From contig CAWGJU010000004.1 of NCBI GenBank assembly GCA_963822985.1, positions 116,854 to 180,853 on the forward strand: a stretch of DNA of 64,000 bases. Direction: 5' to 3'. Made by a program: the position numbers and the translations under genes. Shown piece by piece: positions 27,957 through 37,392 of this stretch (within the stretch, counting starts at the first letter, position 1; the number at the start of each line of letters is the position of its first letter). The notes beneath the pieces were generated by a model. The model did no database searches. It was not told the DNA's origin and saw only the letters and a program-made list of their open reading frames with translations. The stretch is from Thermohalobaculum sp963822985 (GTDB taxonomy: Bacteria > Pseudomonadota > Alphaproteobacteria > Rhodobacterales > Rhodobacteraceae).

Positions 27957-28709
27957 TCACGCGAGGTAATCGTGGACGACTTCGCCCAAGCCCAGCGTCA
28001 GGTCGGCGACGTAGTGCGTGGCGCCCGTCACCTCGCGCACCGGCAGGCGGGCGACGTCGCACATGGCGTGCGAGAACAGCTGCAGCGCCGCGGGGCCCGA
28101 CCAGGCGCCCTTCAGCTCGACGTCTTCCATGTGATAGCGCACCAGCTCGCAGATCCGGGGCGTGCAGTCCACATGCGGGATGATCTTGATCATGAAGGCG
28201 GGCTTGGCCATCGCCGCGCGAATGGGCTCGAGCGGCAGCTCGCGATGCTTGTAGCCCATGCTGGCCGAGACGCAGAGCACCGAGCCGTAATGCAGCGTGC
28301 CCACCAGCGTTTCCTGCTCGTGCACGAGCTTGGGGCTGGCCAGCTTCTTGGGGAACCCCCAGATCTCGCGCCCGCCGGCGATGGGCGAGTTGTCGTCGAG
28401 ATACATGGCGTGCACATAGCCGCCCTCCTGCACCTCGCCGCCCGGCGTTCGGAAGCGCACCGGGATCACCTGGCCCGTCTCGGTATAGTCGCCGAAGCCC
28501 GTCGAGTCCGGCATCCGGATGAACTCGTAGGCCACCGTGTCACCGATGGGCTCCAGCGGCTCGGGCACCAGCTCGCGCAGCACCTCCGGGTCCGTCCGGT
28601 AGGTGATCACGACAAACTCGCGGTTGTAAAAGCGATAGGGCGGCTTGGGATAGGCGGGGTCGTTCAGCGGCATCGCGAAGGCGCGCTCGCGGACGGCGTC
28701 GATGTTCAT
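27957..28709 (-). CDS. adc: Acetoacetate decarboxylase
   Basis: Converts acetoacetate to acetone and CO2 through a lysine Schiff base. The catalytic pair of Lys residues is in GREIWGFPKKLASPKL; PYRFYNREFVVITYRTDPE and GYVHAMYLDDNSP are family segments. The protein has 250 residues, starts at ATG 28,709 and is intact. It is 74 bases upstream of bdhA on the same strand, a likely operon for ketone-body metabolism. Confidence 0.93.
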   Translation of the reverse strand: MNIDAVRERAFAMPLNDPAYPKPPYRFYNREFVVITYRTDPEVLRELVPEPLEPIGDTVAYEFIRMPDSTGFGDYTETGQVIPVRFRTPGGEVQEGGYVHAMYLDDNSPIAGGREIWGFPKKLASPKLVHEQETLVGTLHYGSVLCVSASMGYKHRELPLEPIRAAMAKPAFMIKIIPHVDCTPRICELVRYHMEDVELKGAWSGPAALQLFSHAMCDVARLPVREVTGATHYVADLTLGLGEVVHDYLA

Positions 28710-29044
28710 CGGCAGGCCCTTCGATACGGAGGCATTGGCGAAAGGACGGCGCTCCGTCCGGCTGGTCTGCGCGCGAGAGCCCCTCCCCGGATTCTCGACG
28801 AGGCGGACTATAGCCGGTCAGCCGGGTCGCTTCCATCGCCCCCTCCTCCGTGCCGACAAAGCCGCATCCCGCGGCCCGGCTGAACGCCCGGAAAGACCCC
28901 CTCTGAGACTCTCCTGTACATGCCACGAATGACCGATCCGATCTATCCGTTGCTCTCGCCGCCAAAAGCCAAGACAGAACTTGCGGCGTGAGCCACGGGC
29001 ACAATCACATAAAATTCGTGTGCCCCATCCCCCTCTAAATCGGC
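28710..29044. other. Intergenic stretch with a hairpin
   Basis: About 335 bases between adc and the LprI-like gene. Arms GGGCACA (28,997-29,003) and TGTGCCC (29,019-29,025) form a 7-bp stem with a 15-base loop. It lies just downstream of the LprI-like stop codon, so it could end that transcript, but no T tract follows. The rest shows no gene I can support. Confidence 0.45.
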
Positions 29045-29749
29045 TCAGTTGCAGACGACCTCCCCCAGTCCGATGCTGTCATAGGCTCCCGGCAACGCGC
29101 TGCGCCCGGACATCGGGAAATGGATCTCGGTCAGCGCCGCCCGCGCGCCGCAGAACATCTTGCAGGCGTCGAACGGTGCCGCAAGCAGCACCACCTCGCC
29201 GCCCTGCGGCACCAGCGTCAGCTGGCAGCCTTCCACGCTGCCCACGTATCCCGTCGCGGTCCGCTGCGCCCCGCGCACTTCGACGCTGCAACTGTGGCCC
29301 CCACCCTGAATCGAAAGAACCTCGAAGTCGGCGGCGCCGCCGCGATCACGGACGACCAGGGAATTGGCTCCGCCACGGGCGCAGTAGAGGCCTGTCACGC
29401 CCCCGGAGGCCACCGGCGCCGGGCCGCCCCCGCCGGATTGCAGCTCGGCAAGGCGCCGCAGCATCCGGTCGTTGAGGCAGGCGGCGTTGCTGCCGCAGGC
29501 GTCACGCTGGCCAATCCAGGCGACCTGCGCCGCCTTGATCTGCTGGCGTCCGGCCGGCGAGGCGGCGGCGCGCGCCGCGCCGTAGGCCGCCGCGAGCTGG
29601 CTGTCGAGCTGCGACAGCTCCACCGAGGCGCAGATGGCGTGCTCGGTCGGCGTGCCGGCCCTGGCGCAATCGAAGCTCGGCGGCCCGGCCCTCCCCTGCG
29701 ATGCAATCAACAGGGCAGAGGCCAGCACCGCAATGAAAATCAGTTTCAT
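29045..29749 (-). CDS. Secreted protein with LprI N-terminal-type domain
   Basis: Signal peptide MKLIFIAVLASALLIASQGRA, then a lysozyme-inhibitor-LprI-type region: FDCARAGTPTEHAICAS, LSQLDSQLAAAYGAARAAA, QVAWIGQRDACGSNAACLND and RMLRRLAELQ, with the paired Cys expected for the fold. The C-terminal 120 residues (VTGLYCARGGANSLVVRD onward) carry four more Cys and match nothing I recognise. The product is probably periplasmic. ATG 29,749; intact, 234 residues. Confidence 0.82.
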   Translation of the reverse strand: MKLIFIAVLASALLIASQGRAGPPSFDCARAGTPTEHAICASVELSQLDSQLAAAYGAARAAASPAGRQQIKAAQVAWIGQRDACGSNAACLNDRMLRRLAELQSGGGGPAPVASGGVTGLYCARGGANSLVVRDRGGAADFEVLSIQGGGHSCSVEVRGAQRTATGYVGSVEGCQLTLVPQGGEVVLLAAPFDACKMFCGARAALTEIHFPMSGRSALPGAYDSIGLGEVVCN

Positions 29750-29935
29750 GCTATTTCTCCGTTCGCTGGCGTTAATACGCCGAAGGCTAGCCATTGAGAC
29801 ACGGTTCCCGCAATGCTGACATCAGTCTAATGACCGGAGTTCCGCATACCGGAACTGCGGACGGTCCGTCGCACCTTGAAACTGCGGTCAGCGCCAGTCT
29901 AGCGTCTCGACGAGCAAGCGGCCCCGGCGATCTGG

Positions 29936-30868
29936 ATGGACCCTTTCGACCGCGACTCCACGGTTGAGCACGGCACGGCGGAGGCGGTGGCGCCCGGCGT
30001 GCGCCGGATCACCGCCCGCAACCCCTCGCCCTTCACCTTCACGGGCACCCGCAGCTATGTCGTGGGGGAAGGCGAGGTCGCCCTGATTGACCCCGGCCCC
30101 GACGACCCCGCCCATGTCGCGGCGATCCTCGGCGCGCTGGCGCCCGGCGAGGAGATCACGCACATCCTCGTCACGCACAGCCACCGCGACCACAGCGGCG
30201 CCGTGCCGGCGGTCGCGGCCGCCACCGGCGCGCCCGTGCTCGCCTTCGGCCCGCACGGCGCCGGCCTCTCGCCCACCATGCAGCGGCTCGCCCGGTCGGG
30301 CGCCTCGCTCGGCGGCGGCGAGGGCGGCGACCCGGCCTTCGTCCCCGACCGGGCGCTCGCCGACGGCACGGCGATCGAAGGCCCGGGCTGGCGGCTGACG
30401 GCGCTGCACACGCCCGGCCATCTGTCGAACCACCTCTCCTTCGCGCTCGAGGCATCGGGCGCGCGGGGCGTCGTCTTCACCGGCGACACCGTTATGGGCT
30501 TCGCCACAACGCTGGTCTCGCCGCCCGATGGCGACATGGCGGCCTTCATGGCCTCGCTCGAGCGCCTGGCCGGCCGCGACGACCGCCTCTATTTGCCCGG
30601 CCACGGCCACCCCGTGCGCAACCCGCGCGCCATGCTCGCCTGGCAGATCCGCCACCGGCAGGAGCGCTTCGACCAGATCCTCCTGGCGCTCGCCCGCGGC
30701 CCGGCCGACGCCGCCACGCTGGCCCGCGGCATCTACACCGAGGTCGACCCCGCGCTCCTGCCCGCCGCCACGCGCAACGTGCTCGCCAGCCTGATCGGGC
30801 TGGCCGACCAGGGCCGCGTCCGCCCGCTCGGCCCCATGGCCGCCGACACCCGCTTCGAGCTGGCCTGA
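29936..30868 (+). CDS. Metallo-beta-lactamase-fold hydrolase (LACTB2-like)
   Basis: The zinc-binding motif THSHRDHSGAVPAVAA is followed by a later His in LHTPGHLSNHLSF, the Asp in FTGDTVMGFATTLV and the His in LYLPGHGHPVRNP. The C-terminal helical part (RHRQERFDQILLALARGPAD, YTEVDPALLPAATRNVLASL) is the winged-helix region typical of LACTB2-type enzymes. 310 residues, intact. RNase or thioesterase activity is possible; the substrate is unknown. Confidence 0.9.
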   Translation: MDPFDRDSTVEHGTAEAVAPGVRRITARNPSPFTFTGTRSYVVGEGEVALIDPGPDDPAHVAAILGALAPGEEITHILVTHSHRDHSGAVPAVAAATGAPVLAFGPHGAGLSPTMQRLARSGASLGGGEGGDPAFVPDRALADGTAIEGPGWRLTALHTPGHLSNHLSFALEASGARGVVFTGDTVMGFATTLVSPPDGDMAAFMASLERLAGRDDRLYLPGHGHPVRNPRAMLAWQIRHRQERFDQILLALARGPADAATLARGIYTEVDPALLPAATRNVLASLIGLADQGRVRPLGPMAADTRFELA

Positions 30869-30958
30869 CCGCCGGCGGGGGCGCGGCGGGCCCGGAACCC
30901 CTCGCCACCCCCGATGCTTGTCGACCACAGACGCGGGGATTACGGGCGCGGAGGCGGC

Positions 30959-31696
30959 ATGGCGCGGGGCACCGTCCACATCGGCACGTCGGGCTGGACC
31001 TACGACCACTGGCTCGGCCGCTTCTACCCGGCCGACGCCAGGGGGGAGAGCCGCCTGCGCCAATACGCCCGCAGCTTCGGCTCGGTCGAGATCAACGCCA
31101 GCTTCTACCGCCTGCCGACCGAGCGCGCGATGGCGGCCTGGCTGGCCGAAACCCCGCCCGGCTTCGTCTTCACCGCCAAGGTCAGCCGCTTCATCAGCCA
31201 CATGAAGCGGCTGCGGGACCCCGAGATCCACATTCCCATCTTCTTCGGCCGCATCGCCGCGCTCGCGCCCAAGCTCGGCGCCACCCTGGTCCAGCTGCCA
31301 CAGAACTTCCGCGCCGATCTGGGCCGCCTCCAGGCCTTCTGCGATCTCCTGCCGCCTGGCCGCCACGCCTTCGAGCTGCGCCACGAAAGCTGGTGGACGG
31401 ACGAGACCTTCGCGTACCTCAGCGCCCGCAACCTCGCCTTCTGCCTCTTCCATCTGGCGGGGCGCGAGACGCCGCCGGTCACCACCGCCGACTTCACCTA
31501 TATCCGCCTGCACGGGCCGGGCGCCGCCTATCAGGGCTCGTATGACGACGCCACGCTCGACCGCTGGGCCGAGCGCATCGCGGGCTGGCGCACGGCCGGG
31601 CTCGCGGCCGGCCTCGACGTCTTCTGCTTCTTCGACAATGACGAGAAGGCCTATGCCGCCGAGGACGCCCGCCGCCTGCAAGGGCGGCTCGCCTGA
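30959..31696 (+). CDS. DUF72-domain (YecE-like) protein
   Basis: TIM-barrel-like family of unknown function. MARGTVHIGTSGWTYDHWLGRFYP is the standard N-terminus, followed by SFGSVEINASFYRLP, FVFTAKVSRFISHMKRL, LVQLPQNFRADLGRLQAF, HAFELRHESWWTDE, YIRLHGPGAAYQGSYDD and DVFCFFDNDEKAYAAEDA. ATG 30,959 is chosen over the upstream ATG at 30,914 because homology starts there. 245 residues, intact. Confidence 0.9.
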   Translation: MARGTVHIGTSGWTYDHWLGRFYPADARGESRLRQYARSFGSVEINASFYRLPTERAMAAWLAETPPGFVFTAKVSRFISHMKRLRDPEIHIPIFFGRIAALAPKLGATLVQLPQNFRADLGRLQAFCDLLPPGRHAFELRHESWWTDETFAYLSARNLAFCLFHLAGRETPPVTTADFTYIRLHGPGAAYQGSYDDATLDRWAERIAGWRTAGLAAGLDVFCFFDNDEKAYAAEDARRLQGRLA

Positions 31697-31719
31697 CGCG
31701 GGGGCTGCCCAGCAAAAGA

Positions 31720-31779
31720 ACCGCCCAAAAAAAACCGGCCCAAAAAAACGGGCGTCGAGGGAGAGAGGCCCGACGCCCG
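31720..31779 (-). terminator. Intrinsic terminator for the PRC-barrel gene
   Basis: Reading the minus strand, arms CGGGCGTCG (31,771-31,779) and CGACGCCCG (31,749-31,757) make a perfect 9-bp stem. A run of seven T follows, then a second run of eight T about ten bases on. It is about 255 bases beyond the PRC-barrel stop codon and is the only clear signal in the 31,697-32,035 gap; the rest of that gap holds nothing I can support. Confidence 0.75.
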
Positions 31780-32035
31780 AGGACAGAGAGGTATCACAAA
31801 GGAACACACGTGGCGTCTCGACGAGAGGGCCGGGTGCCTTCGGTCCCCGTGGGTGGCCCTCGCCTCGGGACACGCTCACCTTGCCCCGAATCGCCGGACG
31901 CACCTGTGATAAGAATCACAAACCCGGGCGAAATTAGGGCGCGAGTGGGTCGGCCGGGCCACGCCGGGCGAGGCACGCTCCGGCGGAGCCGCCAACCCCG
32001 GCCTTATCCGCCCGTCAGCCCCCGCCAGCCGCGCC

Positions 32036-32515
32036 TCAGCCGCCCGTCACGGCCTTGGTCAGCGCCTGCATGCCCTGCATGCCGCGCGCCTCGTCCAGGC
32101 TGACCGGCAGCGACAGGCCCATCTGGTCGGCGGCCTTGGCCGCGCCCGAGACCTTGAGCGCCCGGTAGGGCAGTGCCACCGGCTCGCCGCCGCCCTTCGG
32201 CTTCACCAGGATGGCCATTACCTGCCCGCCGGGGATCACCACCAGGTCCTGCACGGTGCCGAGGCTGTCGCCGCCGGGCCCGGTGACCTCGCGGCCGATC
32301 ATCTCGCTCGCCAGCAGGCTGTCCTTGGCCTTGCCGGCCAGCTCGTCGGCCGCCTTGGTCGCGGCGTCCGAGATGGCCGAGGGGTCGGTCAGCGCCTCGA
32401 CCATCCCGCCGCCGCTCCCGCCGCCCGCGTTCCCGCCGGTCTGGGCGGTCAGCGGCAGGGGTGCTGCGATCAGCGCCAGGGCGAGGGCGGCAAGCGGACG
32501 GCGGGGCATGGGCAT
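32036..32515 (-). CDS. Secreted PRC-barrel protein
   Basis: A signal peptide (RRPLAALALALIAAPLPLTAQ) is followed by a Gly-rich linker and then a PRC-barrel-like domain: SEMIGREVTGPGGDSLGTVQ, DLVVIPGGQVMAILVKPKGG, EPVALPYRALKV. PRC-barrel proteins bind protein or RNA partners, or act as envelope stress proteins; no specific role can be assigned. 159 residues, intact. Confidence 0.8.
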   Translation of the reverse strand: MPMPRRPLAALALALIAAPLPLTAQTGGNAGGGSGGGMVEALTDPSAISDAATKAADELAGKAKDSLLASEMIGREVTGPGGDSLGTVQDLVVIPGGQVMAILVKPKGGGEPVALPYRALKVSGAAKAADQMGLSLPVSLDEARGMQGMQALTKAVTGG

Positions 32516-32745
32516 CTCTCCGGATCAGGGCTGCGGGCGTGCCGACCGAACGGCGCGCCGCCGCGATCGTTCCGACCGGCGGCGCGTCATCCTCGCCACC
32601 GCCCGTCACGGGGCCGGCCGCTGGACGCCGAGACCCGCAGATGCCGAACCCCGCATCGCATTACGCAAGGCGAAACAAATCCATGCTGTCATGCATGCTG
32701 TCGTCCGGCGGCGAGGTCCGCGCCGGCATGTTCCGGGAGAGCCCC

Positions 32746-33249
32746 ATGTCCACAGCCACGCGCCTGGCCGGCGCGCTCGAGGCGCTGTTCGCCGAGCTCG
32801 ACGAGGTCGCCAGATGGGAGGGTGACCTGGCCGCCGAGGCGCGCACCGCCGCCCGTCGCCGCGAGCGCCTGGCGGAGTCGATCCGCGCCACGGTCGACGC
32901 GCTGGAGCCGCAGGCGCGCGAGCCCTGGCTCGTCCGCCTGCGCGCCCTGACGGCGGCCTTCGACCCGGCGCGGCCCAAGCGCCGCCCGACGGCCCGCACC
33001 CGCGCCGCGCTCAAATGGCTGAAGACCCGCGAGCCGGCGGTGTTCACCACCGCCGACCTCCGCGCGCATTTCGAGTCGAAGGGGCTGCAGACCGACCGGC
33101 ACTACCTGCCGACGCTGCTCTACCGCTACACCGCCGAGGGCGTCGTCACCCGCACCGGCCACGGCCGCTTTCGGGTCAACCGGGAGCATCCGGGTAACTG
33201 CTCACGTGGTTGGCAGGATGGTGTCCATACCGTGGATGTTCCGGCGTGA
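32746..33249 (+). CDS. Unknown protein, C-terminus altered by IS66 insertion
   Basis: No family recognised. MSTATRLAGALEALFAELDEVARWEGDLAAEAR is a helical N-terminal half; the C-terminal half (TRAALKWLKTREPAVFTTADLRAHFESKG, YLPTLLYRYTAEGVVTRTGHGRFRV) looks like a small winged-helix domain. The insertion sequence enters at 33,194: the original end can be read as NREHPDLAAS by joining 33,193 to 34,650, whereas now 17 foreign residues end in DVPA. The core is untouched, so the protein may still work. Confidence 0.6.
   Translation: MSTATRLAGALEALFAELDEVARWEGDLAAEARTAARRRERLAESIRATVDALEPQAREPWLVRLRALTAAFDPARPKRRPTARTRAALKWLKTREPAVFTTADLRAHFESKGLQTDRHYLPTLLYRYTAEGVVTRTGHGRFRVNREHPGNCSRGWQDGVHTVDVPA
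33186..33193. repeat. IS66 target-site duplication, left copy
   Basis: GCATCCGG directly before the left end of the element; an identical copy is at 34,642-34,649. An 8-bp duplication is the known IS66 pattern. Confidence 0.92.
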
Positions 33250-34641
33250 GACGAGGGCGCGGACAGCGTCGATGGCGGTGTGGGCGTGGAGCTTGGCGGT
33301 GCTGGTGAGCGATCGGTAGCCGGCATGGACGCCGGCGCCCCATTCGGAGCGGAAGCCGTTCGTGACTTTGCGGAACACGACCGAGGGACGGATCTCGCGT
33401 TCGGAGATGTTGTTGGTCGCCGGCACGCGTCGGTCGGTCATGAAGACGAAGAACTTGCCCCGCCAGGCTTTGATCTGCGCCTGCAGGACGCGCCCGTCCG
33501 GGATGTGCAGCGGGCGTGCCGAGCAACGCGTCGAGGCGACGTTCCGCCTTCGCGTGATACTGGGCGAGCGTGGTGTCGCGCAGCTCTCCTCGTCGCCTGC
33601 CGATGCGGATCGTCCAGCGCAACAGATCGCGGATCTTCGGGGCGACGACGCTGTCGCCACAATCGATGGCGTACTGCACATCGCGCAGGACATGGGCGAG
33701 GCACACCTGATGGGCGCCCGCCAGATCCTGCTGGCCGGCATAGCGGTCGGAGATCCAGACCTCTGGGCGATGCGCGCCCAGGACCTGCTCGGCCACCGCC
33801 CTGGCGCGCCGCGGCGCGATCTCGTGCAGCACGGCCCGGTCCGAGACGAAGACCCAGTGCCAGTGCGTGATGCCGTCGAGGCGGGTCGTGGTCTCGTCGG
33901 AGGCGATCACATCGGCATCCCGGAGTGCCTTGGCGATCGCCTCGCGTGCGGCCTCGAGCGGGTCGGCCATGCGGCGAAACGCGTTGGCGATGGCGCCCTC
34001 GGAGATCCTCAGCCCGAACAGTTCCCCCATGATCCGGCTGAGCCGCTCGAAGCCCACATGGTGGCTGTGGTGCAGGTACAGGAGAAGCATGTGGATGTTC
34101 GGCCCGAACGGCGTGCCCGGTGGCATGCCTACGGGCGGCTCGGCCCGGAACCGGCGGCCGCAACAGGCGCAGCGCCCGCCCAGGAGCTCGATCCGCGTGG
34201 TATGCGCCACGACCGGCGGGATATCGACATGGTCGTAGCGCCGACGCACATGCTGGACTTGCCCGGAGACGTCCGCTCCGCAATGGCCGCATGCGTCGGC
34301 TCGGCGTTGCACCGTCTCGTCCGGGTCCTCCGCCAGCCGCCGCGACGTTCCGGGGCGCGAGGGCCGCGGCTTCTTCCTGGCCCTCTTGCCCGGCCGATTG
34401 GCCTTGGTGCCCGAGGACGGCGGCAGATGCGAGTTCTTCGAGGTCTTCTTTGGGGCCGACAGCCTGGCCTCGAGTTCCGCGATCCGAGCTGCCATCGCCT
34501 CGATCAGCGCCGCCTGATCATCGAGAAGCGCATCCTTCTCGGCATCGCTCAGTCGGTATCTCGGCCGTTTGATCACCCATATGTTGACTCACATCCGCGA
34601 GTTGCACGCAACATCTTTCCGCCACCCCCGTGAGCAGATAC
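33194..34641 (-). mobile_element. IS66-family insertion sequence, complete
   Basis: A 1,448-bp element bounded by inverted ends: left GTAACTGCTCACG, and right (read inward) GTATCTGCTCACG, matching at 12 of 13 positions. It is flanked by exact 8-bp copies of GCATCCGG. It carries only a transposase of TnpC type; the small accessory genes tnpA and tnpB found in classical IS66 are not present. The precise duplication shows a recent, simple insertion. Confidence 0.93.
33202..34576 (-). CDS. IS66-family transposase (TnpC type), one frameshift
   Basis: DDE transposase. A helical leader MIKRPRYRLSDAEKDALLDDQ with ELEARLSAPKKTSKNSHLPPS is the IS66 N-terminal region; the zinc-binding segment has CGHCGADVSGQ and GGRCACCGRRF. 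The catalytic domain shows DVIASDETTTRLDGITHW, WISDRYAGQQ and AHVLRDVQYAIDCGDS, and the end is NNISEREIRPSVVFRKVTNG with the catalytic Glu. An indel near 33,505 shifts the last 100 residues. Start ATG 34,576. It fills the element almost completely. Confidence 0.92.
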
Positions 34642-34649
34642 GCATCCGG
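34642..34649. repeat. IS66 target-site duplication, right copy
   Basis: GCATCCGG directly after the right end of the element, identical to 33,186-33,193. Confidence 0.92.
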
Positions 34650-34686
34650 ATTTGGCAGCGTCGTGAAGGCGGACTTTCCTGCCCTT

Positions 34687-34708
34687 CGCCCTATGGGCCG
34701 CTAGGGCG
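34687..34708 (+). terminator. Possible hairpin downstream of the interrupted gene
   Basis: Arms CGCCCTA and TAGGGCG form a 7-bp stem about 27 bases after the original stop codon of the gene interrupted by IS66. No T tract follows, so a terminator role is uncertain. Confidence 0.35.
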
Positions 34709-34893
34709 GGGCCTCTTCCGGCACTTCGGCGGGGCACGCCATCTCAGGCGAGGCGGAAAGGAAAACTTCAATTCAAGCGCGATATTTTTCCAATAATGGC
34801 AGTAATTGTATAAAGTTCTTGATCGGATCAGAAGACAGTGGCAGCTTAAGCGGCGCAATGCGATGTTAAATGTAGGTTTGAAGGGTTGTTCAC

Positions 34894-36857
34894 ATGAAAG
34901 CTATGGTTGCGTTGGCAGCAGCATCGTTCGTTGCTGTAGCGGGTTCAGCACAATCGGCAACATTGACCTGGACGGGTGATGGCCCGACGCGCGATTTCGG
35001 CGATGCCGCCAACTGGGAGGACCGAACGCCGAGACTGCCGCGCCGACCGTGGGAGACACTCTGGTGATCGGCGAAGAGGCGCGTGGCGTGAATGGCCCCG
35101 TGGTCTCGTCAGGGTATGAAAGCGACCTGCTCGGTAACGTTACCGTCAGCGCGCCAGCGCTGACGATCAACACGCTGCCGGTACGGCCGATCCTGACGAT
35201 CTCGGACGGCACCCTGCAGACCCTCGACTTCAACATGGCCGCCGAACAGGGACAGACCGGTCTCACCGTCCAGGACGGTGGAGCCTTTCTTGTGCGTGAT
35301 TTCCGCACCTCCGAGGTCGACGCCGGCTTCTCGGCTGGCAAATCGGAATACCGCCTCGAGGGCGGCTATCTCTCGACCGTGATTGCGGTGATCGGCGACG
35401 ATGGCGATTCGACGTTCCGGCAATCGGGTGGCACCTTCGATGCCGGTACTTTCATCCTCGGTGCCGCGTCCGTGTCCAGCAGCAGCGGCATCATCGTTAC
35501 CGGACGGGCCGACTACATCATGACGGGCGGCACGCTGGACACTGGGTTTCTCGGCTTTCCCGACGGATCGACCGACAGCAATCTGGATCGCAACGGGACC
35601 GCCACGGTCATCGGCGACGGCGGCCCCGCGCGTTTTACGCTGAACGGCGGCACGCATACGGTGCGTGGCGGCAGCAGCTTCTTCGCAGACCCGCTCGTGG
35701 TGGGGGGCGCAGCGTTTCATCCGAACGGCAACAATATTCCCGACGACCCTGACAAGCATCTGGGCGAATACATCATCAACGACGGTACGCTGAACGTGGT
35801 TTATAATACGGTCGTCGGAGAAACGATGAAGATCTCATCTCGACGTACGACAGCATGGATCCCGGTAACGGCCGCATAGGCCAGAATGGCGGGGTCCATA
35901 ATGTCGGCCGCAGCCTCATCCTTGGAGAGTATGGCGATTTCGGCAGCGGCACCGGTCACTACCGGATAAGCGGCGGCGAGCTCAACGTTGAGCAGGACAT
36001 CGTGATCGGAGAGGGCGGCGCAACGGCTTCGGCAGCGGCACCTTTCTGGCGCTGGGAGGGACCGTCACGGCTCGCGACATCCTCATCAACCCGGCGACCC
36101 TCAGCATGGGCGAAGCCTCGGGCAACCCGCTGAACTGGATGATCATTGACGAGGGGTCGACGTCGTCGGGCACGGTGCTTGCCCGGAACGTGACTGTCGG
36201 CGGCGCCGGCGCGCCTAGAGGGAGACCCGACGGCGATCCTCGAAGTGTCAGGCGACGGGCTCCTTGTTGCAAACTCCGTAAGCGTCCAAAAGGGTGGCAA
36301 GCTCGAGGGCAACGGCCGGATCGCGACCGGCACGCTCGCGATCCTTCACCGCGGCATCCTGTCGCCGGAAACGTCACCCGGCACGCTCGACATCGACGGC
36401 GATCTGTTCCTCGGTGCCGGATCGCTGCTCCTGCTAGAGATCGCAGGAACCGACGAAGGGCTTTGGGACATCCTAGATATCTCTGGCGATCTCCTGGCCG
36501 AAGCTGGCGCCGAGAATCAGGTTCTACTTTCCTCGACAGCTTCCGGCCGGAGGACGGCGCCTTCTTCAACTTCTTCCGGGTCGGCGGAAGCGCGTCCGGG
36601 TTCGATGCGCTGCTCGCCAGCGGCGGCATCGGCGTTTGATCCTTGGTGCCGAAGGGCTCTCTTTTAGCGTCTCGTCGACCGGTACAACCTTTAACTTGGC
36701 GGACACGCCCCATGATCCGCAGGTCGTGCCGCTACCGCCGGCAATTATCCTTCTGGCGAGCGCACTGTCCGCGCTCGGCGCCCTGCGGGTAAATCGGCGT
36801 CCGCGCGATCCGCGGGGGCACAAGCGGTGTGGGCAGTCTCGGCTCGACGCGGCCTGA
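34894..36857 (+). CDS. PEP-CTERM/VPLPA-sorted surface protein with autotransporter-type repeats, frameshifted
   Basis: Signal peptide MKAMVALAAASFVAVAGSAQSA, then TLTWTGDGPTRDFGDAANWED, the opening repeat of autotransporter-associated beta-helix proteins. Many strand-turn repeats follow (ILTISDGTLQTLDF, FRQSGGTFDAGTFILGA, RFTLNGGTHTVRGG, YIINDGTLNVVYN, YRISGGELNVEQDIVIGEG). The C-terminus has VPLPPAIILLASALSALGAL followed by basic residues, the pattern of a VPLPA-type exosortase sorting signal. At least five indels break the frame (near 35,020, 35,840, 36,030, 36,220, 36,530 and 36,640). Sequence upstream is AT-rich for this genome, which may mean horizontal origin. The exosortase gene is not in the window. 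Confidence 0.75.
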
Positions 36858-37392
36858 ACCCGCCTCGAGCAGCACCTGACCGCGGCCCTGCTGGCGCCGC
36901 GGTTGCCGGGGTTCAATAACCCTTTAGGTCGCCCGCTCCGAAATAACTCTCGTGCCGCACCCGCTGGCAGCGAGAGCGGAGTGCGCACGAGATCCTGCCG
37001 TAGATCTTCAGCGACCTCAGCCGGGTTGCCGACCGCGCAGATCTTCCCCGTCCTGCCGCCCGCTTGAGGCAGCGGCGTGCGAGATCCTGCCGACCGGCTA
37101 CGCCGGAGAGTCGCGCCAAATCCGCACGGAGGCACGAACACGTCGCCGGCAAACTGGGCTTCCGTGCGCGAAGCGGCTGCTCCTGTTGCGGAGACCAGTG
37201 TCTGGCATGGGCTCGAAGTAGCCGTTGAGCGGCTGCCCTGCCCACGGTGTCCGTAAAGCGATCGAGCAGCGCGCGTCACCGAAATCTTGCCGCGGCGCAC
37301 ACAATCGTGCAGTGACTGCTGACGAACAGGCGGCGTACCGGATCGCGCCGCCGGCCGAGTGCGTTGAGGCGTGGCACGCTCGGGGGGACACC
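36858..37392. other. Intergenic stretch before the glycan operon
   Basis: About 535 bases. A small hairpin GGGTT-CAAT-AACCC followed by TTT lies at 36,909-36,925 and may end the surface-protein transcript. The 12-mer GAGATCCTGCCG occurs twice (about 36,989 and 37,080). No gene or RNA is recognised; the promoter of the downstream operon should be here but I cannot point to it. Confidence 0.45.

Noticed and set aside
28710..29004. Possible small gene upstream of adc
   Set aside because: The open frame has no ribosome-binding site, no homology and runs into adc in another frame.
29888..31903. Long open frame of about 670 codons on the minus strand
   Set aside because: It lies antisense to the metallo-hydrolase and DUF72 genes, both with clear motifs; it is a by-product of high GC.
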